DNA of 54,646 bases, taken from NCBI RefSeq assembly GCF_020829445.1, contig NZ_JAIVFV010000030.1:1-54646 (forward strand). Reading direction: 5' to 3'. This document shows, one piece after another, positions 1 through 7,086 of the stretch; position 1 is the stretch's first letter; every line of letters begins with the position of its first letter. The notes under the pieces are model-generated. The model was not told the origin of the DNA. It did no database searches and was given only the letters and a program-made list of their open reading frames with translations. This DNA comes from Nostoc sp. CHAB 5836. Its GTDB lineage: Bacteria; Cyanobacteriota; Cyanobacteriia; Cyanobacteriales; Nostocaceae. The position numbers were made by a program, and so were the translations under genes.

Positions 1-1
1 A

Positions 2-124
2 GCGGTAGGAACAGCAGTTGTAGTGGTGGAAACTCTGAGAACAAATATCTACCAAACACGAAAACTTCAATTAGAGGAAGCAAATAAGGCAAGGAAGCAA
101 AAATCCGATCTGAAACTGTTGTAG
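2..124 (+). CDS. C-terminal end of an unidentified protein (5' end outside window)
   Basis: An open frame enters from the left edge and ends at TAG 122-124. The visible 40 residues start with a short hydrophobic stretch rich in Val and Ala, followed by a charged, coiled-coil-like tail rich in Lys, Glu and Gln. That pattern fits the end of a membrane-anchored protein with a basic cytoplasmic tail. The family cannot be named from this piece. The frame is uninterrupted and its composition is protein-like, so a real gene end is likely. Confidence 0.45.
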   Translation, partial: AVGTAVVVVETLRTNIYQTRKLQLEEANKARKQKSDLKLL

Positions 125-221
125 ACCCGCGCCAAGACATTATGCGTTCTCCTGTGGTTAAATTTCTATAGTTACTTGAGCTTAGGATAACGCAGTTGCT
201 TGCTCTTGCTGAGAAATTCAA

Positions 222-419
222 CTATTCTATATGGGCGATACGAAAGCCCATCATGCACTCATACTGGTCTGGCTGTTGTTGAGTAAGCTTGCGAATGGCT
301 TGACCACAGCGCAGTTGACCCCCACGCCAACGGGGTTGACCACTACCGTCAGCGAGTAAACAAGACTGGCAAACTTGCTCAGGAGCAAGGATTTGATCTT
401 CCATTAAAATGACTAGCAT
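222..419 (-). CDS. small conserved cyanobacterial protein, function unknown
   Basis: A 65-residue protein. The ATG at 419 is chosen because AGGAGG (425-430, complement) lies five bases upstream; a longer frame exists only from a TTG at 452. It contains four Cys: a CQSC pair, then single Cys in RCGQ and YECM, which could make a small metal site, though this is inference. It ends in a short MMGFRIAHIE segment. No domain is recognised. The leftward gene stands alone, followed downstream by the end of the unidentified rightward gene, so the two converge. Confidence 0.6.
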   Translation of the reverse strand: MLVILMEDQILAPEQVCQSCLLADGSGQPRWRGGQLRCGQAIRKLTQQQPDQYECMMGFRIAHIE

Positions 420-621
420 CGAATCCTCCTGTAAATCCTCATTGTCAAACAATTTGGGATTTTAGACTTCGACTACCCTCAGTCGAACGATTTGAGATTT
501 TGGATTGACCCCATAGATATATCTGGGGTTAAGCGTGGTGATTGGCGATCGCGCTTTGCACCCAGAGGGAGCGATCGCGGGGGACACTTAAGAGCCACGT
601 CCTACCTCTTTGTAGCAAAAA

Positions 622-756
622 TGTAAGTAGAGCGATGCAAATAAAGCTAACTGGCTAAGGCTGTCATTTGTCATTTTTCCTTCATTATTTATAAGAGTTT
701 AAGGTATTTTTACGTTTCGTAATATAGTTTGGTTTATTCTTACCGACTTACTTAAG
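622..756 (+). repeat. 133-bp dispersed repeat, copy 1
   Basis: It begins TAAGTAGAGCGATGCAAATA and ends CCGACTTACTTA, so the two ends are imperfect inverted repeats (about 15 of 22 positions). The middle carries GCTAAGGCTGTCATTTGTCA with heptameric STRR units (CATTTGT) and TTTACGTTTCGTAA. Near-identical copies lie at 6954, 15464, 21337, 23118 (inverted) and 29003 (inverted, truncated), with partial copies at 32924 and 46677. Confidence 0.85.
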
Positions 757-1096
757 CAATCACAATTCAATAAAAGTTGTCAACTGAATCTTAATTTATT
801 GTATGTTGTGTATATTGCAAATTGGAAATTTTAGTAAAAAATAATACAAGATTCTTGACACTAAGTTGAGCAGAGATAGCCAAGGCTATTACGAAAAATA
901 CTTTTCAAACAACCTCTAACGAGACGCACTCGCTTTGCGTCCAACTCTTATGAGAAGCTGCGCCAATGTGGTTCGTTCCTTTGCCCTTCAAACTTCCCTT
1001 GACACGTTGAAGAATTTTGGAGTTTTACCCCGATTTATTCAGCCATTACTGAATAAGTCTTTAAGCAAAGTAACTGGTTAGAAGCGCTATGGTCAG

Positions 1097-1191
1097 TAGA
1101 CATCTAGTGAAAAAGAATTGTTTTGACGTAGCAGTGCTACGTCAAAACAATGGTTCTGGGTAACGCATATTTAATTTCTACCAGATGTCTA
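1097..1191. repeat. MITE-like element, TAGACATC family, copy 1
   Basis: It starts TAGACATCTAGTGA and ends CCAGATGTCTA, which are inverted ends bounded by TA on both sides. The core contains a 33-nt palindrome with a single central base (1118-1150; arm TTGTTTTGACGTAGCA). Related copies lie at 12721-12792 and 23261-23353. TA target duplication is known for IS630/Tc1-type transposases; attributing the family to one is inference. Confidence 0.7.
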
Positions 1192-1318
1192 GTAGCAAGT
1201 TGTCAATTTTACGCACTACTAACTAATTTTGAATTTTCCTTAAAGATCTCAATAATTATCTTGATTTACACTTACACACAGTTACTTATCTTTATTTTTT
1301 ATACACGTATCATGGATT

Positions 1319-2404
1319 ATGCGGATTATACATATTTTAAACCACGTTCAAGAAATAGGTAACGGTATTGTGAATGTGGCTGTGGATCTGGCTTGTCTAC
1401 AGGCAAAATCTGGTTGTGAGGTAGCGGTTGTTTCTGCTGGTGGTGAATACGAGGCTTTACTGGATATTTTTGGTGTCAAACATTACCAACTAGACCAAAG
1501 CAGAAAACCAATAAGTATGATCAAAGCAGCGATCAGTTACCGGGCGATCGCAGCTGAATTTCAACCGGATATTGTTCATGCCCATATGATGACGGGAGTG
1601 ATACTAGCACGCATTTTTAAAGGGCACAAATATGCTTTAGTTTCTACAGTACACAATGAATTTCAACGTGCTAGCCTGCTCATGGGTTTAGCGGATCAGG
1701 TAATTGCTGTCAGTAAAGCTGTGCAAGATTCTCTCATTAGGCGTGGTATCCCAGAAGACAAGTTACGGGTAGTATGTAATGGAACTTTGGGCAGTCCCCG
1801 TACCCGACAAATACAAGATTATCAACCTTTACCACTACAGCGTCCGGCGATCGCCACTGTAGCCGGAATGTATGAACGCAAGGGAATTGCTGAGTTAATC
1901 GCTGCCTTTGAACAAATAGCCTCAGATTTTCCCCAAGCCCATCTTTATTTGGTAGGAAATGGCCCTGATAAACAGCTATTTGAGGCACAGGCACAAGCAA
2001 CTTCTGTAAAAGAACGCATTCATTTTGAAGGCTTCCAACGGTCACCTCAACGCTATCTGATATCTTGTGACATATTTGTGCTGGCTTCCCACCGTGACCC
2101 TTGCCCTCTGGTACTTTCGGAAGCTAGGGAAACTGGAACTGCGATCGTCGGGACTCAGGTAGACGGAATTCCTGAAGCTTTGGACAATGGGCAAGCAGGT
2201 ATTTTAGTACCAGTAAAAGATAGTAATGCTTTGGCTGGTATTTTAATGCAATTACTGAGTAATGCCCAGATGCTGGATGAATGGAAACAACGGGCAAATA
2301 AAAACCTCGAGCGGCTGAGTGTTGCCCGTGTCCATCAGGAAACACTGGGAGTGTATGTTGAGCTTTTGCAGCAGCAGCCCCGCGCTCTACCCGATCGAGG
2401 GTGA
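1319..2404 (+). CDS. GT4-family glycosyltransferase
   Basis: A 361-residue retaining sugar transferase of the GT-B fold. The N-terminal MRIIHILNHV with a Gly-rich segment (residues 13-16) is the acceptor-domain start. HAHMMTG near residue 88 is typical of GT4. The C-terminal donor domain has the VAGMYERKG strand (about 180), GNGPD (about 212), and the EARETGTAIVGT and DGIPE segments near 270-288, where the E(x7)E-type motif region sits. Target and sugar cannot be told; surface polysaccharide or glycolipid synthesis is likely. The last residues (PRALPDRG) are encoded by the left-end hairpin of the adjoining IS605-type element, so the native C-terminus was probably replaced by the insertion. 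Confidence 0.85.
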   Translation: MRIIHILNHVQEIGNGIVNVAVDLACLQAKSGCEVAVVSAGGEYEALLDIFGVKHYQLDQSRKPISMIKAAISYRAIAAEFQPDIVHAHMMTGVILARIFKGHKYALVSTVHNEFQRASLLMGLADQVIAVSKAVQDSLIRRGIPEDKLRVVCNGTLGSPRTRQIQDYQPLPLQRPAIATVAGMYERKGIAELIAAFEQIASDFPQAHLYLVGNGPDKQLFEAQAQATSVKERIHFEGFQRSPQRYLISCDIFVLASHRDPCPLVLSEARETGTAIVGTQVDGIPEALDNGQAGILVPVKDSNALAGILMQLLSNAQMLDEWKQRANKNLERLSVARVHQETLGVYVELLQQQPRALPDRG

Positions 2405-2412
2405 GCGTCGGG
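2379..2412 (+). other. left-end hairpin of the IS605-type element
   Basis: The outer stem CCCGCGCTC/GAGCGTCGGG carries an inner ACCC/GGGT stem. It overlaps the last eight codons and the stop of the upstream glycosyltransferase. It matches the right-end hairpin in its outer stem and is a probable TnpA recognition structure. Confidence 0.75.
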
Positions 2413-2499
2413 AAGAATGCGAGTGAGTCGAGGTAGGTTGCTTGACCAATGCGAAGCGAGGGAGAGCAACACTGCCGAGACGAACAATCTCTTATGCCT

Positions 2500-2916
2500 T
2501 TACACAGGTGCGTTCTGATTTTCGATGTACTGACGCAGAACGGAAACTGTCACCCCCCCACAAGAGGCGATAAAGTACGACTCATTCCAAAGGACATCTT
2601 TCCAATAGAATGCGTTAATATGCTCGGCAAATTCACTTCTGATGCGTCGGCTGGACACTGACTTGATGTTGTTCACAAATTTGGGCAAATCCATCTGCGG
2701 ATAGTACTGAAACAACAAGTGAATGTGATCTTCTTCACCGTTAAACTCAATCAGCTTGCAGTTCCATTTCTGGCATAGATCAGAAAGAATTTCATGGAGC
2801 CTGGCCAACATCTCACCCGTAAAAGCCTTACGGCGACATTTGGTCGTTAAAACCAGATGTGCCTTCATGTCAGATACAGATCTACCACTAGAAACAAAAT
2901 CGGTTTTCATCGCCAT
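2500..2916 (-). CDS. tnpA: IS200/IS605 transposase TnpA (Y1 HUH)
   Basis: A 138-residue single-strand DNA transposase. The HUH metal motif is visible as HIHLL (about residue 64), preceded by EFNGEED. The catalytic Tyr lies in LRQYIENQ near residue 130. NNIKSVSSRRIRSEF in the middle and WNESYFIASCGG are family hallmarks. The length is normal and nothing is broken. It is transcribed away from tnpB with about 50 bp between them, the IS605 arrangement. It should cut and rejoin the top strand at hairpin-marked ends. Confidence 0.92.
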   Translation of the reverse strand: MAMKTDFVSSGRSVSDMKAHLVLTTKCRRKAFTGEMLARLHEILSDLCQKWNCKLIEFNGEEDHIHLLFQYYPQMDLPKFVNNIKSVSSRRIRSEFAEHINAFYWKDVLWNESYFIASCGGVTVSVLRQYIENQNAPV

Positions 2917-2927
2917 CTTTAGATATC

Positions 2928-2938
2928 TTTGCTATAAT
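2928..2938 (+). promoter_or_regulatory. candidate extended -10 promoter for tnpB
   Basis: TTTGCTATAAT gives a consensus -10 (TATAAT, 2933-2938) with an upstream TG, located in the tnpA-tnpB gap and about 30 bases before the conserved N-terminal coding of tnpB. No good -35 box is seen. Confidence 0.4.
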
Positions 2939-2996
2939 CAGCGTAGCTTAAAACAATAACGCTCACATCAGAACCGCTTACCAGTACCGATTAAGG

Positions 2997-4196
2997 TTGA
3001 CCACAATGCAGCAAACCACGATTGATCAGTGGCTTGAACTTGCACGTCGTCAATACAACTATCGGTTGGCGGAGCGTTTTAACTGGTACGAGCAAAATCG
3101 CTGTGACGTTAACGCTTGCCCGTTAATCTGCCATTTGCCAGAGTTGAAAGACCGTCCTGATTTCTATTGGCAGAAACGAGATTTGGTCAACTCTAAAAAG
3201 CTGTTCCCCGAATATAAGGATCTGCCATCTCACACTTTACAAGACGTGATTGCGCGGGTTGATAAGACTTTTCAACGCTGGCTCAGTGGTGATAGTAGTG
3301 GTAAGCGAAGCGGTAAACCTAGATTCAAAGCACAGGGACGATTCCGCTCGATTGCATTTCCAGATCCCGTTAAGCCAGAACACATTCAGGGGCCATTCAT
3401 TCAGCTTCCGAAGATTGGCAAGTTAAAACTGATTCTCCATCGTCCACTACCCGATGGCTTCAAGGTAAAGACGGCTGCAATCATCAAGAAGGTAGACGGT
3501 TACTACATTACGCTGTCGCTTCAAGATTCATCTGTTCCTATTCTTACTCCTGACGTTCCAGAAATGGAGAACACCATCGGGATTGACATGGGGTTGAAGT
3601 CGTTTCTGGTGAATGATTTGGGTGAAGAAATCACAATCCCTCAGCACTACCGCTCTTCAGAGAAGAACCTGAAACGGTTGCAGCGTTCACTGTCTCGCAA
3701 AAAGAAAGGTTCAAGTCGTCGTCAAAAGGCAATTAAACGAGTCGGTAAGGCACATCTGAAAGTCTCGAATCAGCGCAAAGACTTTCACCACAAAACCGCT
3801 CAGAAGCTTCTACAACTAGGATTGCACGTTGCACATGAAAAGCTAAACATCAAAGGGATTGCCAGAACAAGACTCGCAAAATCGACCCATGATGCTGGAT
3901 GGGGTCAATTCCTGCAAATTCTGTCAATCAAAGCTGAAAAAGCTGGGCTGATGGCAATTGCAGTCAATGCAAACGGTACGTCTCAAAACTGCTCTGGGTG
4001 CGGTACAAAGGTCCCAAAAACACTTTCGGACAGGCTTCATGTTTGTCATGAATGTGGACTGACGCTAGATCGTGACTACAATGCAGCAATCAACATTAAA
4101 TATTTGGCGGTAGGGCATTCCGTCAATAAAGCTCAGGCTAAGCCCGATGGAATACCAGGGGTCACTGAGAAGCCCGCGCTCTATGCGTCAGCATGA
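2997..4196 (+). CDS. tnpB: RNA-guided nuclease TnpB of the IS605-type element
   Basis: About 400 residues. The RuvC-like acidic residues are all present: D in GIDMGLKS (about residue 197), E in HEKLNIKG (about 283), and D in LDRDYNAAINI (about 362). A four-Cys zinc ribbon (CSGCG...CHEC) lies between the last two. TnpB is a transposon-encoded endonuclease guided by an omega-RNA from the element's 3' end. The first ordinary starts are TTG 2997 and ATG 3006, but conserved family sequence (RTAYQYRLR) continues upstream in frame to ATC at 2967, where an ATG is expected. The start codon thus appears mutated, and expression may be reduced. Confidence 0.88.
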   Translation: MTTMQQTTIDQWLELARRQYNYRLAERFNWYEQNRCDVNACPLICHLPELKDRPDFYWQKRDLVNSKKLFPEYKDLPSHTLQDVIARVDKTFQRWLSGDSSGKRSGKPRFKAQGRFRSIAFPDPVKPEHIQGPFIQLPKIGKLKLILHRPLPDGFKVKTAAIIKKVDGYYITLSLQDSSVPILTPDVPEMENTIGIDMGLKSFLVNDLGEEITIPQHYRSSEKNLKRLQRSLSRKKKGSSRRQKAIKRVGKAHLKVSNQRKDFHHKTAQKLLQLGLHVAHEKLNIKGIARTRLAKSTHDAGWGQFLQILSIKAEKAGLMAIAVNANGTSQNCSGCGTKVPKTLSDRLHVCHECGLTLDRDYNAAINIKYLAVGHSVNKAQAKPDGIPGVTEKPALYASA

Positions 4197-4204
4197 GCGT
4201 CGGG
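4173..4204 (+). ncRNA. right-end hairpin, presumed omega-RNA scaffold end
   Basis: The hairpin has stem CCCGCGCTC/GAGCGTCGGG with inner ATGC/GCAT and loop GTCA, overlapping the tnpB stop. In this family the omega-RNA covers the tnpB 3' end and right end, and its guide is the flanking genomic sequence. Here that would begin around 4210. RNA production itself is inferred. Confidence 0.5.
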
Positions 4205-4549
4205 AGTATGTCACTTAATTGTATAATGTACTAGTACAGTGTCTAAGCTAATTTTGAGGGTTTGTAGTAATACCAATTCTGTATGAAGATGCGCTAAACC
4301 ATAAGTACAAAAAAGAAAAACGAACCGCAATCGCGTTAGCGTCTCCCCTTCTCCCACTCGTGAGAGGCTAGCGCCTTCGCGAGTGCGTCTCGTAAGAGTT
4401 GGGAGAAGGACGCAAAGGACACAAAGAAAGAAGTTAAAACAGTTTGGCGCAGCCTCACAAAGAAATGGTATAAGCACTTTAGTGCTTAGAAAATAAGGAC
4501 TGAAGTCCTTACTACCAACTTGCTTCCTGTCAATTTAAACTTGACAAAC

Positions 4550-4737
4550 TACTAGTACAGGTCGGCGGAAATAAACCTACCATTTCATTACAGCCAGAAA
4601 GCCCAAAATTAATTGCACAGTCGGCGGTAGGGCATTCCCTGGACTCTAAGCAAAGCTCAGTGTCTCCTAAGCAATAGCTGGATTGACTGAGAAGCCCACA
4701 CTGTATGCTTGCATCAGGGTGGGAGTATGTTACACTA
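4550..4737 (+). pseudogene. relic of a second IS605-type right end (tnpB 3' end plus hairpin)
   Basis: GGCGGTAGGGCATTCC, ACTGAGAAGCCC and GGGAGTATGT repeat the order seen at 4107-4210 in the intact element, and a comparable hairpin (CCCACACT...AGGGTGGG) ends it. Only the last few tnpB codons, the scaffold and the right end remain, with no readable protein. It sits just upstream of the DUF3172 gene and ends about 40 bp before its start. Confidence 0.65.
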
Positions 4738-4774
4738 CTCCCTGCCAAATCGGCGTGAAGGTGATTAAACAATC

Positions 4775-5314
4775 ATGAGACGTAAACCCACTGGTAGATC
4801 GGCTACTACTTCTAAACCCTCTATTTTCCAATCCCCGATGTTTAACCTCTTCACCATTGCAATTATGGGAGGGGTGTTAATTTTGGGAATTGGAATTGGC
4901 ATTGCTTTTAGTTCTACAACGACCTTGGCTCCATCAAATGTGGCTTCCCGTGAATTTATTGACACGAAAGCACCAAACCCGGAAATTTGTGTGCAGTACG
5001 GAGCCAGTGCGATGGTGATGGACGCTAGACTGTTCGTCACTCTCAACCCCTTTAATGTTTATGTTGCCCAGCCGAGTATGCGTCCTGGATGTGTGATCCG
5101 ACAAAATAACTGGGCACTTTTAGAGCAACGTAAGCTGGTGACATCTGATCAGGTAAGAGATTGCAAAAATCGCCTGAACACCTTTGGTTTTACAGGTAAC
5201 TTGGACAGTGACAAACCTGATATTAGGTGTATATATCAGAATGAAGCTGCTCAAAACTTCTTCACGGCTCAACCAGGAGCAGTTGGAACGCCTCAAGAAA
5301 CCGATAGGTTTTAG
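4775..5314 (+). CDS. DUF3172-like membrane-anchored protein
   Basis: A 179-residue protein with a basic N-terminus (MRRKPTGRS), one membrane segment at about residues 31-48 (LFTIAIMGGVLILGIGIG) and an extracytoplasmic or lumenal domain. That domain has conserved Cys (EICVQYG, PGCVIRQ, RDCKNR, IRCIYQN). This order matches the cyanobacterial and plastid family DUF3172, whose function is not established. The four Cys could form disulfides. The start lies directly after the IS605 relic, so its promoter region may derive from that relic. Confidence 0.8.
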   Translation: MRRKPTGRSATTSKPSIFQSPMFNLFTIAIMGGVLILGIGIGIAFSSTTTLAPSNVASREFIDTKAPNPEICVQYGASAMVMDARLFVTLNPFNVYVAQPSMRPGCVIRQNNWALLEQRKLVTSDQVRDCKNRLNTFGFTGNLDSDKPDIRCIYQNEAAQNFFTAQPGAVGTPQETDRF

Positions 5315-5334
5315 AATTTGGGCATCCCTTCTGG

Positions 5335-5515
5335 TGCGATCGCACTCGCGTTCGACAACTCTACCAGACGCACTCGCGAACGCGCTTGGTGAGCGTAGTC
5401 GTTGGCGCAGCCTCTCGTAGAGAAGGGCAAGGCAAGTGGCCATTGGTTATTAATTCTTCCACTTCTGCTCCCCCTGCTCCCCCATCCCCCTCATCCCCCT
5501 CATCCCCCTCATCCC
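5335..5515. repeat. short-repeat cluster including CCCCTCAT heptamer-like array
   Basis: Palindrome-rich CTCGCG...CGCGAG and CTCTCGTAGAG pieces (5335-5425) are followed by a C-rich array of CATCCCC units (about 5460-5515). The array ends inside the stop region of the AMIN gene. It is typical of the dispersed tandem repeats of heterocystous cyanobacteria. Confidence 0.6.
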
Positions 5516-6351
5516 TATCTACTTTTAGGAAGCGGTTGACCAAACTCGATCACCTGGGGATCGGCAACATTGGGGATTGTTGGAACTGGGAATTCCGACA
5601 TACCGAAAGGAGGAATACTATTTAAATTACCAGTTTGATTTGGGAAAGAAGGAGGGGGAAGAGTCAAAGCAGGTTGCTGAGATGATATATTCGGCGTTAG
5701 GGGAGGTACAGTGACAAAAGGCTGTCCTGAGTTATTGGTAATTGTTGAGGGCAGTTCGTTGGATAAAGGGGGAACTGCGAGTAAGGGCGCTTGTGGAGTA
5801 GTCGTTACGGGTAGGTTACTAGGCGGCTGTGACTTATAAGGTGTTTGAGGTTGTTTTTTCGGAGAAGGTGGGGAGTTTGCTGGTTTGACGGCAGTAGTTT
5901 TACCAGAAATAACCGGACGTAATACCCAGCGAGTGGAGTTTTTTCGAGAAACGGGTTGCAGTTGTACCTGCTTGGGATCAAAAACAGCCCCTGGTGCTAA
6001 ATCTAGGACAATGCGTGTTTGGTGATCATTCAGTTGAGAAACGCGAATACTTTTGATTGCTCCAGAATAATTTTGTTGTGTGGTAACTTTGCCCAACTTA
6101 GTATTTGGTAAATCTACAACCAGACGAGAGGGTTGGGTAAGGTAGAAATAACGGGGGGTTGTGCCTGTTGAGAGGGTGATTTCGAGTTGCTGTGTCTTAG
6201 GGGAAAAACGCCAATTATCTAGCTTTGCCACTGGTGTAGCGGCAGTACTGCAAGTTTCGAGGGCGATCGCTGCATAAAAGCCTAATATACTGATACTAAA
6301 TAGCTGCTTGCGCCGTTGACGAACTTGCCTAGTCTTTAGTCCCTGATCCAT
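5515..6351 (-). CDS. AMIN domain-containing secreted protein
   Basis: A 278-residue protein starting at ATG 6351. The frame continues to 6462 only through repeat sequence, so the shorter start is preferred. A basic stretch and a hydrophobic segment (LFSISILGFYAAIALE) form a signal peptide or anchor. The AMIN domain follows at about residues 38-150 (LDNWRFSPKTQQLEI, SRLVVDLPNT, RIVLDLAPG). This domain targets periplasmic proteins to peptidoglycan or septa. The C-terminal half is Pro/Ser/Gln-rich and low in complexity, with no amidase domain. The role is probably structural in the cell envelope. It lies downstream of the 6459-6941 gene, with a 107-bp repeat-containing gap. Confidence 0.8.
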   Translation of the reverse strand: MDQGLKTRQVRQRRKQLFSISILGFYAAIALETCSTAATPVAKLDNWRFSPKTQQLEITLSTGTTPRYFYLTQPSRLVVDLPNTKLGKVTTQQNYSGAIKSIRVSQLNDHQTRIVLDLAPGAVFDPKQVQLQPVSRKNSTRWVLRPVISGKTTAVKPANSPPSPKKQPQTPYKSQPPSNLPVTTTPQAPLLAVPPLSNELPSTITNNSGQPFVTVPPLTPNISSQQPALTLPPPSFPNQTGNLNSIPPFGMSEFPVPTIPNVADPQVIEFGQPLPKSR

Positions 6352-6458
6352 TCTTTTATTTGCTCCATAAAACCCATACAATGCGCTGACATTGCTGTTT
6401 ATTTCGGGCTTCCAATCCCTGTAAACGCGATTAATCGCGTCTCTCCCCACTCCCCAAT

Positions 6459-6941
6459 TCAATTAGCTTTTTGGGGTATAGCAGTAAATATCCGAGTTTG
6501 TTGAATCTCATTTATGGTTAATTTACCTGTCATATTACCTTTATCTACAAGTTGCATTTGAATTTTGACTAAGTTCAGAGGATCATTTTGGGGGCGAGGA
6601 ATATTACAAAGGATTGAGCTACCAACTTTTCCAGATAAATTTAATTGTTGATTTCTGAAGATACCTGCCAAAGAGTGCTTTTGGTTAGTATCGCCGTTAT
6701 CAGTTGCCGATAAGACAGAGGCATTTAAGTAAATACCTGACTGTTCAATGTTTAACGTCAGGGTATCCGATTTTTCACAGTTAAGCAAATTTTCCGCTAG
6801 GGTTAGACGATATTGGCCGTTAACTGGAGGAGGAGCCTTGAGATTTTTTTCCCCATAAATGGTTACAGTTTTAAACAAGAGTAGCACTGAAGTTATTGCT
6901 ACTCCGTAAAAAGCTAAAGATTTGAATTTGAAATGATTCAT
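6459..6941 (-). CDS. hypothetical exported or anchored protein
   Basis: A 160-residue protein. Residues 8-28 form a hydrophobic signal or anchor (LAFYGVAITSVLLLFKTVTI). The rest is a beta-rich soluble domain containing two Cys (LLNCEKSD, ILCNIPRP) that could pair outside the cytoplasm. No family is recognised. It is co-directional with the antiporter fragment upstream and the AMIN protein downstream. A 133-bp repeat (6954-7086) lies directly in front of its start and must supply or replace its promoter. Confidence 0.6.
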   Translation of the reverse strand: MNHFKFKSLAFYGVAITSVLLLFKTVTIYGEKNLKAPPPVNGQYRLTLAENLLNCEKSDTLTLNIEQSGIYLNASVLSATDNGDTNQKHSLAGIFRNQQLNLSGKVGSSILCNIPRPQNDPLNLVKIQMQLVDKGNMTGKLTINEIQQTRIFTAIPQKAN

Positions 6942-6953
6942 AATCTCAATTCC

Positions 6954-7086
6954 TAAGTAGAGTGACGCAAATAAAGCTAACTAGCTAAGGCTGTCATTTG
7001 TCATTTGTCCTTCGTCATTTATAAGGGTTTAAGGTGTATTTACGTTTCGTAACATAGTTTGATTTATTCTTGCCGACTTACTTAAG
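6954..7086 (+). repeat. 133-bp dispersed repeat, copy 2
   Basis: Full copy with TAAGTAG...CTTACTTA ends. Its right end supplies the TAA stop (7078-7080, complement) of the truncated antiporter. Confidence 0.85.

Larger units (their letters stand above)
420..1318. other. 900-bp intergenic region built largely of repeats
   Basis: No gene was found here. It holds a HIP1-rich stretch (540-590), a copy of the 133-bp repeat (622-756), a solitary end of the GAGG(A/T)TGTTTGAAA repeat (about 904-920), a short direct-repeat-rich piece (915-960) and a TA-flanked TAGACATC element (1097-1191). The short open frame at 1150-1362 overlaps the glycosyltransferase start and looks spurious. Confidence 0.6.
2375..4215 (+). 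mobile_element. IS605-type (IS200/IS605 family) insertion sequence
   Basis: Divergent tnpA (leftward) and tnpB (rightward) lie between two subterminal hairpins with nearly identical arms (2379-2412 and 4173-4204; arms CCCGCGCTC and GAGCGTCGGG with the same unpaired T). There are no terminal inverted repeats, as expected for single-strand transposition by a Y1 HUH transposase. Exact cleavage points cannot be set from one copy. The right boundary is probably near TGTCAC at about 4208-4213. Confidence 0.85.

Noticed and set aside
4211-4477. Leftward 88-residue gene after tnpB
   Set aside because: It is built from CTCGCGAG and CTCGTAAGAG repeat pieces; Cys-Leu-Val runs come from repeats and no start signal is present.
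6352-6462. Longer N-terminus of the AMIN protein
   Set aside because: It needs a TTG start and runs through a GCGATTAATCGCG repeat; ATG 6351 is followed at once by a normal signal peptide.
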